Shown here: piece after piece, positions 1 to 13,341 of the stretch | Layout: every line of letters starts with the position of its first letter | Position numbering within the stretch: position 1 is the first letter of the stretch | Source: Sepioteuthis lessoniana | Taxonomy: Eukaryota; Mollusca; Cephalopoda; Myopsida; Loliginidae | Assembly: GCA_963585895.1 (NCBI GenBank) | Contig: OY757947.1 | Coordinates: forward strand, 36,793,950 to 36,857,949 | DNA: 64,000 nt | Reading direction: 5' to 3' | Position numbers and translations under genes: made by a program | The notes under the pieces: model-generated | Database searches by the model: none | The model's input: the letters and a program-made list of their open reading frames with translations, nothing else | What the model was told of the DNA's origin: nothing

Positions 1-999
1 CATTGCGCATCTCTTATTCATCTCCCTAGGTACAAATCCACCGCGCGTTGGTATAATCCAAACTTCTTCGGTAAATGTAAATTTCCATTCTGCATCTCTT
101 CTTCATCTTCATAGGTACAAATCCACCGCGCGTTGGTATAATCCAAACTTATTCAGTAAATGTAAATTTCCATTCTGCATCTTTTATTCATCTCCCTAGG
201 TACAAATCCACCGCGCGTTGGTATAATCCAAACTTCTTCGGTAAATGTAAATTTCCATTCTGCATCTGTTATTCATCTTCATAGGTACAAATCCATCGCG
301 CGTTGGTATTTTCCAAACTTCTTCGGTAAATGTAAATTACCATTGTGCATCTTTTATTCATCTTCATAGGCACAAATCCACCGCGTTTGGTATAATCCAC
401 ACTTCTTCGGTAAATGTAAATTTCCATTCTGCATCTCTTATTCATCTCCCTACGTACAAATCCACCGCGCGTTGGTATAATCCAAACTTCTTCGGTAAAT
501 GTAAATTTCCATTCTGCATCTTTTATTCATCTTCATAGGTACAAATCCACCGCGCGCTGGTATAATCCAAACTTCTTCGGTAAATGTAAATTTCCATTCT
601 GCATCTTTTATTCATCTCCCTAGGTACAAATCCACCGCGCGTTGGTATAATCCAAACTTCTTCGGTAAATGTAAATTTCCATTGCGCATCTCTTATTCAT
701 CTCCCTACGTACAAATCCACCACGCATTGGTATAATCCAAACTTCTTCGGTAAATGTGAATTTCCATTCTGCATCTTTTATTCATCTCCCTAGGTACAAA
801 TCCACCTCGCGTTAGTATAATCCAAACTTCCTCGGTCAATGTAAATTTCCATTCTGCATCTTTATTTATCTTCATAGGTACAAATCCACCGCGCGTTGGT
901 ATTTTCCAAACTTCTTCGGTAAGTGTAAATTTCCATTCTGCATCTTTTATTCATCTTCATAGGTACAAATCCACCGCGCGTTGGTATAATCCAAACTTC
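1..999. repeat. Local duplication, copy 1 (pair with 1783-2782)
   Basis: This stretch matches 1783-2782 at a shift of 1782-1783 bp (21 monomers minus indels). Shared rare variants include GTTATTCATC near 268/2050, ATCCATCGCG at 291/2073 followed by GGTATTTTCC, ACGCATTGG then ATGTGAATT near 751/2534, the deleted CATCTTTATT near 860/2642 and GGTAAGTGTAAAT near 920/2702. I noticed about ten differences, including CGCGTTTGG versus CGCGCTTTGG. The copies diverge at 1000 (CTTCATCGG) versus 2783 (CTTCTTCGGG). The copy may begin before the window. Confidence 0.85.
31..115. repeat. Representative 85-bp satellite monomer
   Basis: This is the first full monomer in the register starting at TACAAATCC. 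In order it has TACAAATCC (1-9), a CpG-rich dyad CCACCGCGCGTTGG (8-21), GTATAATCC (21-29), AACTTCTTCGG (31-41), the AT-rich TAAATGTAAATTTCC (42-56), then a pyrimidine-rich tail ATTCTGCATC...TTCATCTTCATAGG to position 85. The main variable sites are the tail (CTTCATAGG, CTCCCTAGG or CTCCCTACG), CTCTT versus CTTTT after GCAT, TTCTGCAT versus TTGCGCAT, and the CpG core. This particular copy has CTTCTTCAT rather than the commoner CTTATTCAT in its tail. Confidence 0.95.
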
Positions 1000-1394
1000 A
1001 TCGGTAAATGTAAATTTCCATTGCGCATCTTTTATTCATCTCCTAGGTACAAATCCACCACGCGTTGGTATAATCCAAACTTCAACGGTAAATGTAAATT
1101 TCCATTCTGTATCTTTTATTCATCTTCATAGGTACAAATCCACCGCGCGTTGGTATAATCCAAACATCTTCGGTAAATGTAAATTTCCATTCTGCATCTT
1201 TTATTCATTTCCCTAGGTACAAATCCACCGCGCGTTGGTATAATCCAAAGTTCTTCGGTAAATGTAAATTTCCATTCTGCATCTCTTATTCATCTTCATA
1301 GGTACAAATTCACTGCGCGTTGATATAATCCCAACCTCTTCGGTAAATGTAAATTTCCATTCTGCATCTCTTATTCATCTTCATAGGTACAAAT

Positions 1395-1408
1395 CCAACG
1401 CGCGTTGG
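1395..1408. other. Perfect 14-bp palindrome variant of the monomer core
   Basis: CCAACGCGCGTTGG is exactly self-complementary. The usual monomer reads CCACCGCGCGTTGG (for example 38-51), one base pair short of perfect. The perfect form also occurs at 2924-2937, 3519-3532, 10999-11012 and 60893-60906. With one such site about every 85 bp, it is the most symmetrical element of the monomer and could be a site for a dimeric protein. That role is inference only; no known binding motif is recognised. Confidence 0.6.
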
Positions 1409-1782
1409 TATAATCCAAACTTCTTCGGTAAATGTAAATTTCCACTGCGCATCTCTTATTCATCTCCCTACGTACAAATCCACCGCGCGTTGGTATAATC
1501 CAAACTTCTTCGGTAAATGTAAATTTCCATTGTGCATCTTTTATTCATTTCCCAAGGTACAAATCCACCGCGCGTTGGTATAATCCAAACTTCTTCGGTA
1601 AATGTAAATTTCCATTCTGCATCTTTTATTCATTTCCCTAGGTACAAATCCACCGCGCGTTGGTATATTCCAAACTTCTTCGGTAAATGTAAATTTCCAT
1701 TCTGCATCTTTTATTCATCTTAATAGGTACAAATCCACCACGCGTTGGTATAATCCAAACTTCTTCGGTAAATGTAAATTTC

Positions 1783-2782
1783 CATTGCGCATCTCTTATT
1801 CATCTCCCTAGGTACAAATCCACCGCGCGTTGGTATAATCCAAACTTCTTCGGTAAATGTAAATTTCCATTCTGCATCTCTTCTTCATCTTCATAGGTAC
1901 AAATCCACCGCGCGTTGTTATAATCCAAACTTCTTCAGTAAATGTAAATTTGCATTCTGCATCTTTTATTCATCTCCCTACGTACAAATCCACCGCGCGT
2001 TGGTATAATCCAAACTTCTTCGGTAAATGTAAATTTCCATTCTGCATCTGTTATTCATCTTCATAGGTACAAATCCATCGCGCGTTGGTATTTTCCAAAC
2101 TTCTTCGGTAAATGTAAATTTCCATTGTGCATCTTTTATTCATCTTCATAGGCACAAATCCACCGCGCTTTGGTATAATCCACACTTCTTCGGTAAATGT
2201 AAATTTCCATTCTGCATCTCTTATTCATCTCCATACGTACAAATCCACCGCGCGTTGGTATAATCCAAACTTCTTCGGTAAATGTAAATTTCCATTCTGC
2301 ATCTTTTATTCATCTTCATAGGTACAAATCCACCGCGCGCTGGTATAATCCAAACTTCTTCGGTAAATGTAAATTTCCATTCTGCATCTTTTATTCATCT
2401 CCCTAGGTACAAATCCACCGCGCGTTGGTATAATCCAAACTTCTTCGGTAAATGTAAATTTCCATTGCGCATCTCTTATTCATCTCCCTACGTACAAATC
2501 CACCACGCATTGGTATAATCCAAACTTCTTCGGTAAATGTGAATTTCCATTCTGCATCTTTTATTCATCTCCCTAGGTACAAATCCACCTCGCGTTAGTA
2601 TAATCCAAACTTCCTCGGTAAATGTAAATTTCCATTCTGCATCTTTATTCATCTTCATAGGTACAAATCCACCGCGCGTTGGTATTTTCCAAACTTCTTC
2701 GGTAAGTGTAAATTTCCATTCTGCATCTTTTATTCATCTTCATAGGTACAAATCCACCGCGCGTTGGTATAATCCAAACTTC
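1783..2782. repeat. Local duplication, copy 2 (pair with 1-999)
   Basis: Second member of the 21-monomer-shifted pair. It retains CGCGCTTTGG where copy 1 has lost one base near 384, so the intervening shift changes from 1782 to 1783. It ends where CTTCTTCGGGAAATG replaces CTTCATCGG. Confidence 0.85.
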
Positions 2783-4166
2783 TTCGGGAAATGTAAATTA
2801 CCATTCTGCATCTTTTATTCATCTTCATAGGTACAAATCCACCGCGCGTTGGTATAATCCAAACTTCTTTGGTAAATGTAAATTTCCATTCTGCATCATT
2901 TATTCATCTTCATAGGTACAAATCCAACGCGCGTTGGTATAATCCAAACTTCTTTGGTAAATGTAAATTTCCATTCTGCATCTCTTATTCATCTTCATAG
3001 GTACAAATCCACCGCGCGTTGGTATAATCCAAACTTCGTCGGTAAATGTAAATTTCCATTCTGCATCTTTTATTCATCTTCATAGGTACAAATCCACCGC
3101 GCGTTGGTATAATCCAAACTTCATCGGTAAATGTAAATTTCCATTGCGCATCTCTTATTCATCTCCTTACGTACAAATCCACCGCGCGTTGGTATAATCC
3201 AAACTTCTTCGGTAAATGTAAATTTCCATTCTGCATCTCTTATTCATCTTCATAGGTACAAATCCACCACGCGTTGGTATAATCCAAACTTCTTCGGTAA
3301 ATGTAAATTTCCATTCTGCATCTCTTATTCATTTTCATAGGTACAAATCCACCACGCGTTGGTATAGTCCAAAGTTCTTCGGTAAATGTAAATTTCCATT
3401 CTGCATCTCTTATTCATCTTCATAGGTACAAATTCACTGCGCGTTGATATAATCCCAACCTCTTCGGTAAATGTAAATTTCCATTCTGCATCTCTTATTC
3501 ATCTTCATAGGTACAAATCCAACGCGCGTTGGTATAATCCAAACTTCTTCGGTAAATGTAAATTTCCATTGCGCATCTCTTATTCATCTCCCTACGTCCA
3601 AATACACCGCGCGTTGGTATAATCCAAACTTCTTCAGTAAATGTAAATTTCCATTCTTCATCTTTTATTCATTTCCCAAGGTACAAATCCACCGCGCGTT
3701 GGTATAATCCAAACTTCTTCGGTAAATGTAAATTTCCATTCTGCATCTTTTATTCATCTTCATAGGTACAAATCCACCACGCGTTGGTATAATCCAAACT
3801 TCTTCGGTAAATGTAAATTTCCATTGCGCATCTCTTATTCATCTCCCTAGGTACAAATCCACTGCGCGTTGGTATAATCCAAACTTCTTCGGTAAATCTA
3901 AATTTCCATTCTGCATCTTTTCTTCATCTTCATAGGTACAAATCCACCGCGCGTTGGTATAATCCAAACTTCTTCAGTAAATGTAAATTTCCATTCTGCA
4001 TCTTTTATTCATCTCCCTAGGTACAAATCCACCGCGCGTTGGTATAATCCAAACTTCTTCGGTAAATGTAAATTTCCATGCTCCATCTCTTATTCATCTT
4101 CATAGGTACAAATCCACCGCGCGTTGGTATAATCCAAACTTCTTCGGTAAATGTAAATTTCCATTC

Positions 4167-4867
4167 TGCATCTTTTATTCATCTCCCTAGGTACAAATCC
4201 ACCGCGCGTTGGTATGATCCAAACTTCTTCGGTAAATGTAAATTTCCATTCTGCATCTCTTATTCATCTTCATAGGTACAAATCCATCGCGCGTTGGTAT
4301 TTTCCAAACTTCTTCGGTAAATGTAAATTTCCATTGTGCATCTTTTATTCATCTTCATAGGTACAAATCCACCGCGCGTTGGTATAATCCAAACTTCTTC
4401 GGTAAATGTAAATTTCCATTGCGCATCTCTTATTCATCTCCCTACGTACAAATCCACCGCGCGTTGGTATAATCCAAACTTCTTCGGTAAATGTATATTT
4501 CCATTGCGCATCTCTTATTCATCTCCCTAGGTACAAATCCACCGCGCGTTGGTATAATCCAAACTTCTTCGGTAAATGTAAATTTCCATTTTGCATCTCT
4601 TATTCATCTTCATAGGTACAAATCCACCGCGCGTTGGTATAATCCAATCTTCTTCGGTAAATGTAAATTTCCATTCTGCATCTTTTATTCATCTTCATAG
4701 GTACAAATCCACCGCGCGTTGGTATAATACAAACTTCTTTGGTAAATGTAAATTTCCATTCTGCATCTCTTATTCATCTCCCTAGGTACAAATCCACCAC
4801 ACGTTTGTATAATCCAAACTTCTTCGGTAAATATAAATTTCCATTCTGCATCTTTCATTCATCTCCC
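4167..4867. repeat. 934-bp-shift duplication, copy A
   Basis: All variants I compared are shared with 5101-5801: GGTATGATCC (4211/5145), ATCCATCGCG then GGTATTTTCC, CCATTGTGCATC, ATGTATATTTCC, CCATTTTGCAT, ATCCAATCTTC, GTATAATACAAAC, ACACGTTTG and AAATATAAATTTCC. The shift is 934 bp, that is 11 monomers with one base lost at 5097. Copy A ends where CTCCCAAGG replaces CTCCCTAGG at 4868. Confidence 0.9.
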
Positions 4868-5100
4868 AAGGTACAAATCCACCGCGCGTTGGTATAATCC
4901 AAACTTCTTCGGTAAATGTAAATTTCCATTGCGCATCTCATATTCATCTCCCTACGTACAAATCCACCGCGCGTTGGTATAATCCAAACTTCTTCGGTAA
5001 ATGTAAATTTCCGTTCTGCATCTTTTATTCATCTAAATAGGTACAAATCCACCACGCGTTGGTATAATCCAAACTTCTTCGGTAAATGTAAATTTTCATC

Positions 5101-5801
5101 TGCATCTTTTATTCATCTCCCTAGGTACAAATCCACCGCGCGTTGGTATGATCCAAACTTCTTCGGTAAATGTAAATTTCCATTCTGCATCTCTTATTCA
5201 TCTTCATAGGTACAAATCCATCGCGCGTTGGTATTTTCCAAACTTCTTCGGTAAATGTAAATTTCCATTGTGCATCTTTTATTCATCTTCATAGGTACAA
5301 ATCCACCGCGCGTTGGTATAATCCAAACTTCTTCGGTAAATGTAAATTTCCATTGCGCATCTCTTATTCATCTCCCTACGTACAAATCCACCGCGCGTTG
5401 GTATAATCCAAACTTCTTCGGTAAATGTATATTTCCATTGCGCATCTCTTATTCATCTCCCTAGGTACAAATCCACCGCGCGTTGGTATAATCCAAACTT
5501 CTTCGGTAAATGTAAATTTCCATTTTGCATCTCTTATTCATCTTCATAGGTACAAATCCACCGCGCGTTGGTATAATCCAATCTTCTTCGGTAAATGTAA
5601 ATTTCCATTCTGCATCTTTTATTCATCTTCATAGGTACAAATCCACCGCGCGTTGGTATAATACAAACTTCTTTGGTAAATGTAAATTTCCATTCTGCAT
5701 CTCTTATTCATCTCCCTAGGTACAAATCCACCACACGTTTGTATAATCCAAACTTCTTCGGTAAATATAAATTTCCATTCTGCATCTTTCATTCATCTCC
5801 C
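5101..5801. repeat. 934-bp-shift duplication, copy B
   Basis: Partner of 4167-4867, with no difference seen over about 700 bp. Downstream it continues with ATCACCCACGCG, AAACTTTTTCGG and CATGCTCCATC near 5815-6035. The related block at 59586-60520 has only one copy of this stretch and then the same downstream sequence, so this duplication seems local to the left block. Confidence 0.88.
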
Positions 5802-8800
5802 TAGGTACAAATCACCCACGCGTTGGTATAATCCAAACTTCTTCGGTAAATGTAAATTTCCATTCTGCATCTCTTATTCATTTTCAAAGGTACAAATCCA
5901 CTGCGCGTTGGTATAATCCAAACTTTTTCGGTAAATGTAAATTTCCATTCTGCATCTTTTATTCATCTCCCTAGGTACAAATCCACCGCGCGTTTGTATA
6001 ATCCAAACTTCTTCGGTAAATGTAAATTTCCATGCTCCATCTCTTATTCATCTTCATAGGTACAAATCCACCGCGCGTTGGTATAATCCGAACTTCTTCG
6101 GTAAATGTAAATTTCCATTGCGCATCTCATATTCATCTCCCTACGTACAAATCCACCGCGCGTTGGTATAATCCAAACTTCTTCGGTAAATGTAAATTTC
6201 CGTTCTGCATCTTTTATTAATCTAAATAGGTACAAATCCACCACGCGTTGGTATAATCCAAACTTCTTCGGTAAATGTAAATTTTCATCTGCATCTCTTA
6301 TTCATCTCCGTAGATACAAATCCACCGCGTGTTGGTATAATCCAAACTTCTTCGGGAAATGTAAATTACCATTCTGCATCTCTTATTCATCTTCATAGGT
6401 ACAAATCCACCGCGCGTTGGTATAATCCAAACTTCTTCGGTAAATGTAAATTTCCATTCTGCATCTCTTATTCATCTTCATAGGTACAAATCCACGGCGC
6501 GTTGGTATAATCCAAACTTCTTCGGTAAATGTAAATTTCCATTCTGCATCTTTTATTCATCTTCATAGGTACAAATCCACCACGCGTTGGTAAAATCCAA
6601 ACTTCTTCGGTAAATGTAAATTTCCATTCTGCATCTCTTATTCATCTTCATAGGTACAAATCCACCGCGCGTTGATATAATCCCAACCTCTTCGGTAAAT
6701 GTAAATTTCCATTCTGCATCTCTTATTCATCTTCATAGGTACAAATCCACCGCGCGTTGGTATAATCCAAACTTCTTCGGTAAATGTAAATTTCCATTGC
6801 GCATCTCTTATTCATCTCCCTACGTACAAATCCACCGCGCGTTGGTATAATCCAAACTTCTTCGGTAAATGTAAATTTCCATTCTGCATCTTTTATTCAT
6901 TTCCCAAGGTACAAATCCACCGCGCGTTGGTATAATCCATACTTCTTCGGTAAATGTAAATTTCCATTCTGCATCTCTTATTCATCTCCCTAGGTACAAA
7001 TCCACCGAGGGTTGGTATAATCCAAACTTCTTCGGTAAATGTAAATTTCCTTTGCGCATCTCTTATTCATCTCCCTACGTACAAATCCACCGCGCGTTGG
7101 TATAATCCAAACTTCTTCGGTAAATGTAAATTTCCTTTCGGCATCTCTTATTCATCTTCCTAGGTACAAATCCACCGCGCATTGGTATAATCCACACTTC
7201 TTCGGTAAATGTAAATTTCCATTCAGCATCTTTTATTCATCTTCATAGGTACAAATCCACCACGCGTTGGTAAAATCCAAGTTTCTTCGGTAAATGTAAA
7301 TTTCGATTCTGCATCTTTTATTCATCTTAATAGGTACAAATCCACCGCGCGCTGGTATAATCCAAACTTCTTCGGTAAATGTAAATTTCCATTCTGCATC
7401 TTTTATTCATCTCCCTAGGTACAAATCCACCGCGCGTTGGTATAATCCAAACATCTTCGGTAAATGTAAATTTCCATTCTGCATCTCTTATTCATTTTCA
7501 AAGGTACAAATCCACCGCGCGTTGGTATAATCCGAACTTCTTCGGTAAATGTAAATTTCCATTCTGCATCTTTTATTCATCTCCCTAGGTACAAATCCAC
7601 CGCGCGTTGGTATAATCCAAACTTCTTCGGTAAATGTAAATTTCCATTGCGCATCTCTTATTCATCTCCCTACGTACAAATCCACCGCGCGTTGGTATAA
7701 TCCAAACTTCTTCGGTAAATGTAAATTTCCATTCTGCATCTTTTAATCATCTTCATAGGTACAAATCCACCACGCGTTGGTATTATCCAAACTTCTTCGG
7801 TAAATGTAAATTTTCATTCTGAGTCTCTTATTCATCTCCCTAGGTACAAATCCACCGCGCGTTGGTATAATCCAAACTTCATCGGTAAATGTAAATTTCC
7901 ATTGCGCATCTCTTATTCATCTCCCTACGTACAAATCCACCGCGCGTTGGTATAATCCAAACTTCTTCGGTAAATGTAAATTTCCATTCTGCATCTCTTA
8001 TTCATCTTCATAGGTACAAATCCACCGCGCGTTGGTATAATCCAAACTTCTTCGGTAAATGTAAATTTCCATTCTGCATCTCTTCTTCATCTTCATAGGT
8101 AATAAATCCACCGCGCGTTGGTATAATCCAAACTTCTTCGGTAAATGTAAATTTCCATTCTGCATCTTTTATTCATCTTCCTAGGTACAAATCCACCGCG
8201 CGTTGGTATATTCCAAACTTCTTCGGTAAATATAAATTTCCATTCTGCATCTCTTATTCATCTTCATAGGTACAAATCCACCACGCGTTGGTATAATCCA
8301 AACTTCTTCGGTAAATGTAAATTTCCATTGCGCATCTCTTATTCATCTCCCTAGGTTCAAATCCACCGCGTGTTGGTATAATCCAAACTTCACCGGTAAA
8401 TGTAAATTTCCATTCTGCATCTTTTATTCATCTCCCTAGGTACAAATCCACCGCGCGTTGGTATAATCCAAACTTCTTCGGTAAATGTAAATTTCCATTC
8501 TGCATCTCTTCTTCATCTTCATAGGTACAAATCCACCGCGCGTTGGTATAATCCAAACTTCTTCGGTAAATGTAAATTTCCATTCTGCATCTTTTATTCA
8601 TCTCCCTAGGTACAAATCCACCGCGCGTTGGTATAATCCAAACTTCTTCGGTAAATGTAAATTTCCATTGGGCATCTCTTATTCATCTCCCTACGTACAA
8701 ATCCACCGCCTGTTGGTATAATCCAAACTTCTTCGGTAAATGTAAATTTCCGTTCTGCATCTTTTATTCATCTTCATAGGTACAAATCCACCACGCGTTG

Positions 8801-10110
8801 GTATAATCCAAACTCCTTCGGTAAATGTAAATTTTCATTCTGCATCTCTTATTCATCTCCCTAGGTACAAATTCACCGCGCGTTGGTATAATCCAAACTT
8901 CTTCGGTAAATGTAAATTTCCATTCTGCATCTTTTATTCATCTCCCTATGTACAAATCCACCGCGCGTTGGTATAATCCAAACTTCTTCGGTAAATGTAA
9001 ATTTCCATTCTGCATCTTTTATTCATCTTCATCGGTACAAATCCATCGCGCGTTGGTATTTTCCAAACTTGGTCGGTAAATGTAAATTTCCATTCTGCAT
9101 CTTTTATTCATCTTCATAGGTACAAATCCACCGCGCGTTGGTATAATCCAAACTTCTTCGGTAAATGTAAATTTCCTTTGCGCATCTCTTATTCATCTCC
9201 CTACGTACAAATCCACCGCACGTTGGTATAATCCAAACTTCTTCGGTAAATGTAAATTTCCTTTCTGCATCTCTTATTCATCTCCCTAGATACAAATCCA
9301 TCTCGCGTTGGTATAATCCACACTTCTTCGGTAAATGTAAATTTCCATTCTGCATCTTTTATTCATCTTCATAGGTACAAATCCACCGCGCGTTGGTATA
9401 ATCCAAACTTCTTCGGTAAATGTAAATTTCCATTCTGCATCTTTTATTCATCTCACTCGGTACAAATCCACCGCGCGTTGGTATGATCCTAACTTCTTCG
9501 GTAAATGTAAATTTCCATATTGCATCTCTTATTCATTTTCAAAGGTACAAATCTGCCGCGCGTTGGTATAATCCAAACTTCTTCGGTAAATGTAAATTTC
9601 CATTCTGCATCTTTTATTCATCTCCCTAGGTACAAATCCACCGCGCGTTGGTATAATCCAAACTTCTTCGGTAAACGTAAATTTCTATTGGGCATCTCTT
9701 ATTCATCTCCCTACGTACAAATCCACCGCGTGTTGGTATAATCCAAACTTCTTCGGTAAATGTAAATTTCCGTTCTGCATCTTTTATTCATCTTCATAGG
9801 TACAAATCCACCACGCGTTGGTATAATCCAAACTTCTTCGCTAAATGTAAATTTTCATTCTGCATCTCTTATTCATCTCCCTAGGTACAAATCCACCGCG
9901 CGTTGGTATAATCCAAACTTCTTCGGTAAATGTAAATTTCCATGCTGCATCTCTTATTCATCTTCATAGGTACAAATCCACCGCGCGTTGGTATAATCCA
10001 AACTTCTTCGGTAAATGTAAATTTCCATTCTGCATCTTTTATTCATCTCCCTAGGTACAAATCCACCGCGCGTTGGTATAATCCAAACTTCTTCGGTAAA
10101 TGTAAATTTC

Positions 10111-13100
10111 AATTTCTGCTTCTTTTATTCATCTTCATAGGTACAAATCCAATGCGCGTTGGTATAATCCAAACTTCTTCGGTAAATGTAAATTTCCATT
10201 CTGCATCTCTTATTCATCTTCATAGGTACAAATCCACCGCGCGTTCGTATAATCCAAACTTCTTCGGTAAATGTAAATTTCCATTCTGCATCTCTTATTC
10301 ATTTTCAAAGGTAAAAATCCACCGCGCATTGGTATAATCCAAACTTCTTCGGTAAACGTAAATTTCCATTCTGCATCTTTTATTTATCTCCCTAGGTACA
10401 AATCCACCGCGTGTTGGTATAATCCAAACTTTTTCGGTAAATGTAAATTTCCGTTCTGCATCTTTTATTCATCTTCATAGGTACAAATCCACCACGCGTT
10501 GGTATAATCCAAACTTCTTCGGTAAATGTAAATTTCCATTCTGCATCTTTTATACATCTCCCTAGGTACAAATCCACCGCGCGTTGGTATAATCCAAACT
10601 TCTTCGGTAAATGTAAATTTCCATTCTGCATCTCTTCTTCATCTTCATAGGTACAAATCCACCGCGCGTTGGTATAATCCAAACTTCTTCGGTAAATGTA
10701 AATTTCCATTCTGCATCTCTTCTTCATCTTCATAGGTACAAATCCACCGCGCGTTGGTAAAATCCAAACTTCTTCGGTAAATTTAAATTTCCATTCTGCA
10801 TCTTTTATTCATCTTCATAGGTACAAATCCAGCGCGCGTTGGTATAATCCAAACTTCTTCGGTAAATGTAAATTTCCTTTGCGCATCTCTTATTCATCTC
10901 CCTACGTACAAATCCACCGCACGTTGGTATAATCCAAACTTCTTCGGTAAATGTAAATTTCCTTTCTGCATCACTTATTCATCTCCCTAGGTACAAATCC
11001 AACGCGCGTTGGTATAATCCACACTTCTTCGGTAAATGTAAATTTCCATTCTGCATCTTTTATTCATCTTCATAGGTACAAATCCACCGCGCGTTCGTAT
11101 AATCCAAACTTCTTCGGTAAATGTAAATTTCCATTCTGCATCTTTTATTCATCTCCCTAGGTATAAATCCACCGCGCGTTGGTAAAATCCAAAATTCTTC
11201 GGTAAATGTAAATTTCCATTCTGCATCTTTTATTTATCTCCCTAGGTACAAATCCACCGCGTGTTGGTATAATCCAAACTTTTTCGGTAAATGTAAATTT
11301 CCGTTCTGCATCTTTTATTCATCTTCATAGGTACAAATCCACCACGCGTTGGTATAATCCAAACTTCTTCGGTAAATGTAAATTTTCATTCTTCATCTCT
11401 TATTCATCTCCCTAGGTACAAATCCACCGCGCGTTGGTATAATCCAAACTTCTTCGGTAAATGTAAATTTCCATGCTGCATCTCTTATTCATCTTCATAA
11501 GTACAAATCCACCGCACGTTGGTATAATCCAAACTTCTTCGGTAAATGTAAATTTCCATTCTGCATCTTTTATTAATCTTCATAGGTACAAATCCATCGC
11601 GCGTTGGTATTTTCCAAACTTCTTCGGTAAATGTAAATTTCCATTCTGCATCTTTTATTCATTTTCTTAGGTACAAATCCACCGCGCGTTGGTATAATCC
11701 AAACTTCTTCGGTAAATGTAAATTTCCATTCTGCATCTTTTATTCATCTCCCTAGGTACAAATCCACCGCGCGTTTGTATAATCCAAACTTCTTCGGTAA
11801 ATGTAAATTTCCATTGGGCATCTCTTATTCATCTCCCTACGTACAAATCCACCGCCTGTTGGTATAATCCAAACTTCTTCGGTAAATGTAAATTTCCGTT
11901 CTGCATCTTTTATTCATCTTCATAGGTACAAATCCACCACGCGTTGGTATAATCCAAACTCTTTCGGTAAATGTAAATTTTCATTCTGCATATTTTATTC
12001 ATCTCCCTAGGTACAAATTCACCGCGCGTTGGTATAATCCAAACTTCTTCGGTAAATGTAAATTTCCATTCTGCATCTTTTATTCATCTCCCTATGTACA
12101 AATCCACCGCGCGTTGGTATAATCCAAACTTCTTCGGTAAATGTAAATTTCCATTCTGCATCTTTTATTCATCTTCATCGGTACAAATCCATCGCGCGTT
12201 GGTATTTTCCTAACTTGGTCGGTAAATGTAAATTTCCATTCTGCATCTTTTATTCATCTTCATAGGTACAAATCCACCGCGCGTTGGTATAATCCAAACT
12301 TCTTCGGTAAATGTAAATTTCCTTTGCGCATCTCTTATTCATCTCCCTACGTACAAATCCACCGCGCGTTGGTATAATCCAAACTTCTTCGGTAAATGTA
12401 AATTTCCTTTCTGCATCTCTTATTCATCTCCCTAGGTACAAATCCATCTCGCGTTGGTATAATCCACACTTCTTCGGTAAATGTAAATTTCCATTCTGCA
12501 TCTTTTATTCATCTTCATAGGTACAAATCCACCGCGCGTTGGTATAATCCAAACTTCTTTGGTAAATGTAAATTTCCATTCTGCATCTTTTATTCATCTT
12601 AATAGGTACAAATCCACCGCGCGTTGGTATAATCCAAACTTCTTCGGTAAATGTAAATTTCCATTCTGCATCTTTTATTCATCTCACTCGGTACAAATCC
12701 ACCGCGCGTTGGTATGATCCTAACTTCTTCGGTAAATGTAAATTTCCATATTGCATCTCTTATTCATTTTCAAAGGTACAAATCTGCCGCGCGTTGGTAT
12801 AATCCAAACTTCTTCGGTAAATGTAAATTTCCATTCTGCATCTTTTATTCATCTCCCTAGGTACAAATCCACCGCGCGTTGGTATAATCCAAACTTCTTC
12901 GGTAAACGTAAATTTCTATTGGGCATCTCTTATTCATCTCCCTACGTACAAATCCACCGCGTGTTGGTATAATCCAAACTTCTTCGGTAAATGTAAATTT
13001 CCGTTCTGCATCTTTTATTCATCTTCATAGGTACAAATCCACCACGCGTTGGTATAATCCAAACTTCTTCGCTAAATGTAAATTTTCATTCTGCATCTCT

Positions 13101-13341
13101 TATTCATCTCCCTAGGTACAAATCCACCGCGCGTTGGTATAATCCAAACTTCTTCGGTAAATGTAAATTTCCATGCTGCATCTCTTATTCATCTTCATAG
13201 GTACAAATCCACCGCGCGTTGGTATAATCCAAACTTCTTCGGTAAATGTAAATTTCCATTCTGCATCTTTTATTCATCTCCCTAGGTACAAATCCACCGC
13301 GCGTTGGTATAATCCAAACTTCTTCGGTAAATGTAAATTTC
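10111..13341. repeat. D2 HOR copy 1 (38 monomers, 3231 bp)
   Basis: This copy is ten monomers longer than the 28-monomer form. The segment with TATTTATCTC, GCGTGTTGG and AAACTTTTTCGG occurs twice within it, at about 10381 and 11231 (shift 850 bp). The extra piece between them includes TTTCCTTTGCGC, CGCACGTTGG and CCTTTCTGCATC near 10870-10970, which resembles 9170-9270. It therefore looks like an internal in-register duplication or insertion. Confidence 0.85.

Larger units (their letters stand above)
1..8640. repeat. Domain D1: heterogeneous older satellite block
   Basis: Monomers here differ more from each other than in the central domains. Local HOR similarity is visible at several shifts: 1-999 with 1783-2782, 1281-2010 with about 3405-4050 (shift 2124, then 2039 after one monomer is skipped), and 4167-4867 with 5101-5801. 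The linked variant pair TTGCGCAT plus CCCTACGTAC is frequent. The D4 markers (GGTAAAAAATCC, CATATCCCTACG) are absent. One-base indels seen include 384, 862, 1050, 2643, 5097, 6288 (all -1) and 8101 (+1). The right border with D2 is approximate. Confidence 0.75.

Noticed and set aside
52..57. TATAAT in GTATAATCC as a promoter -10 or TATA element
   Set aside because: It is present in nearly every monomer, with no -35-like partner and no gene downstream; the match is part of the repeat.
67..83. CENP-B box (TTCG....A..CGGG)
   Set aside because: The monomer has TTCGGTAAATG, which fits the left half, but lacks the CGGG at the right position.
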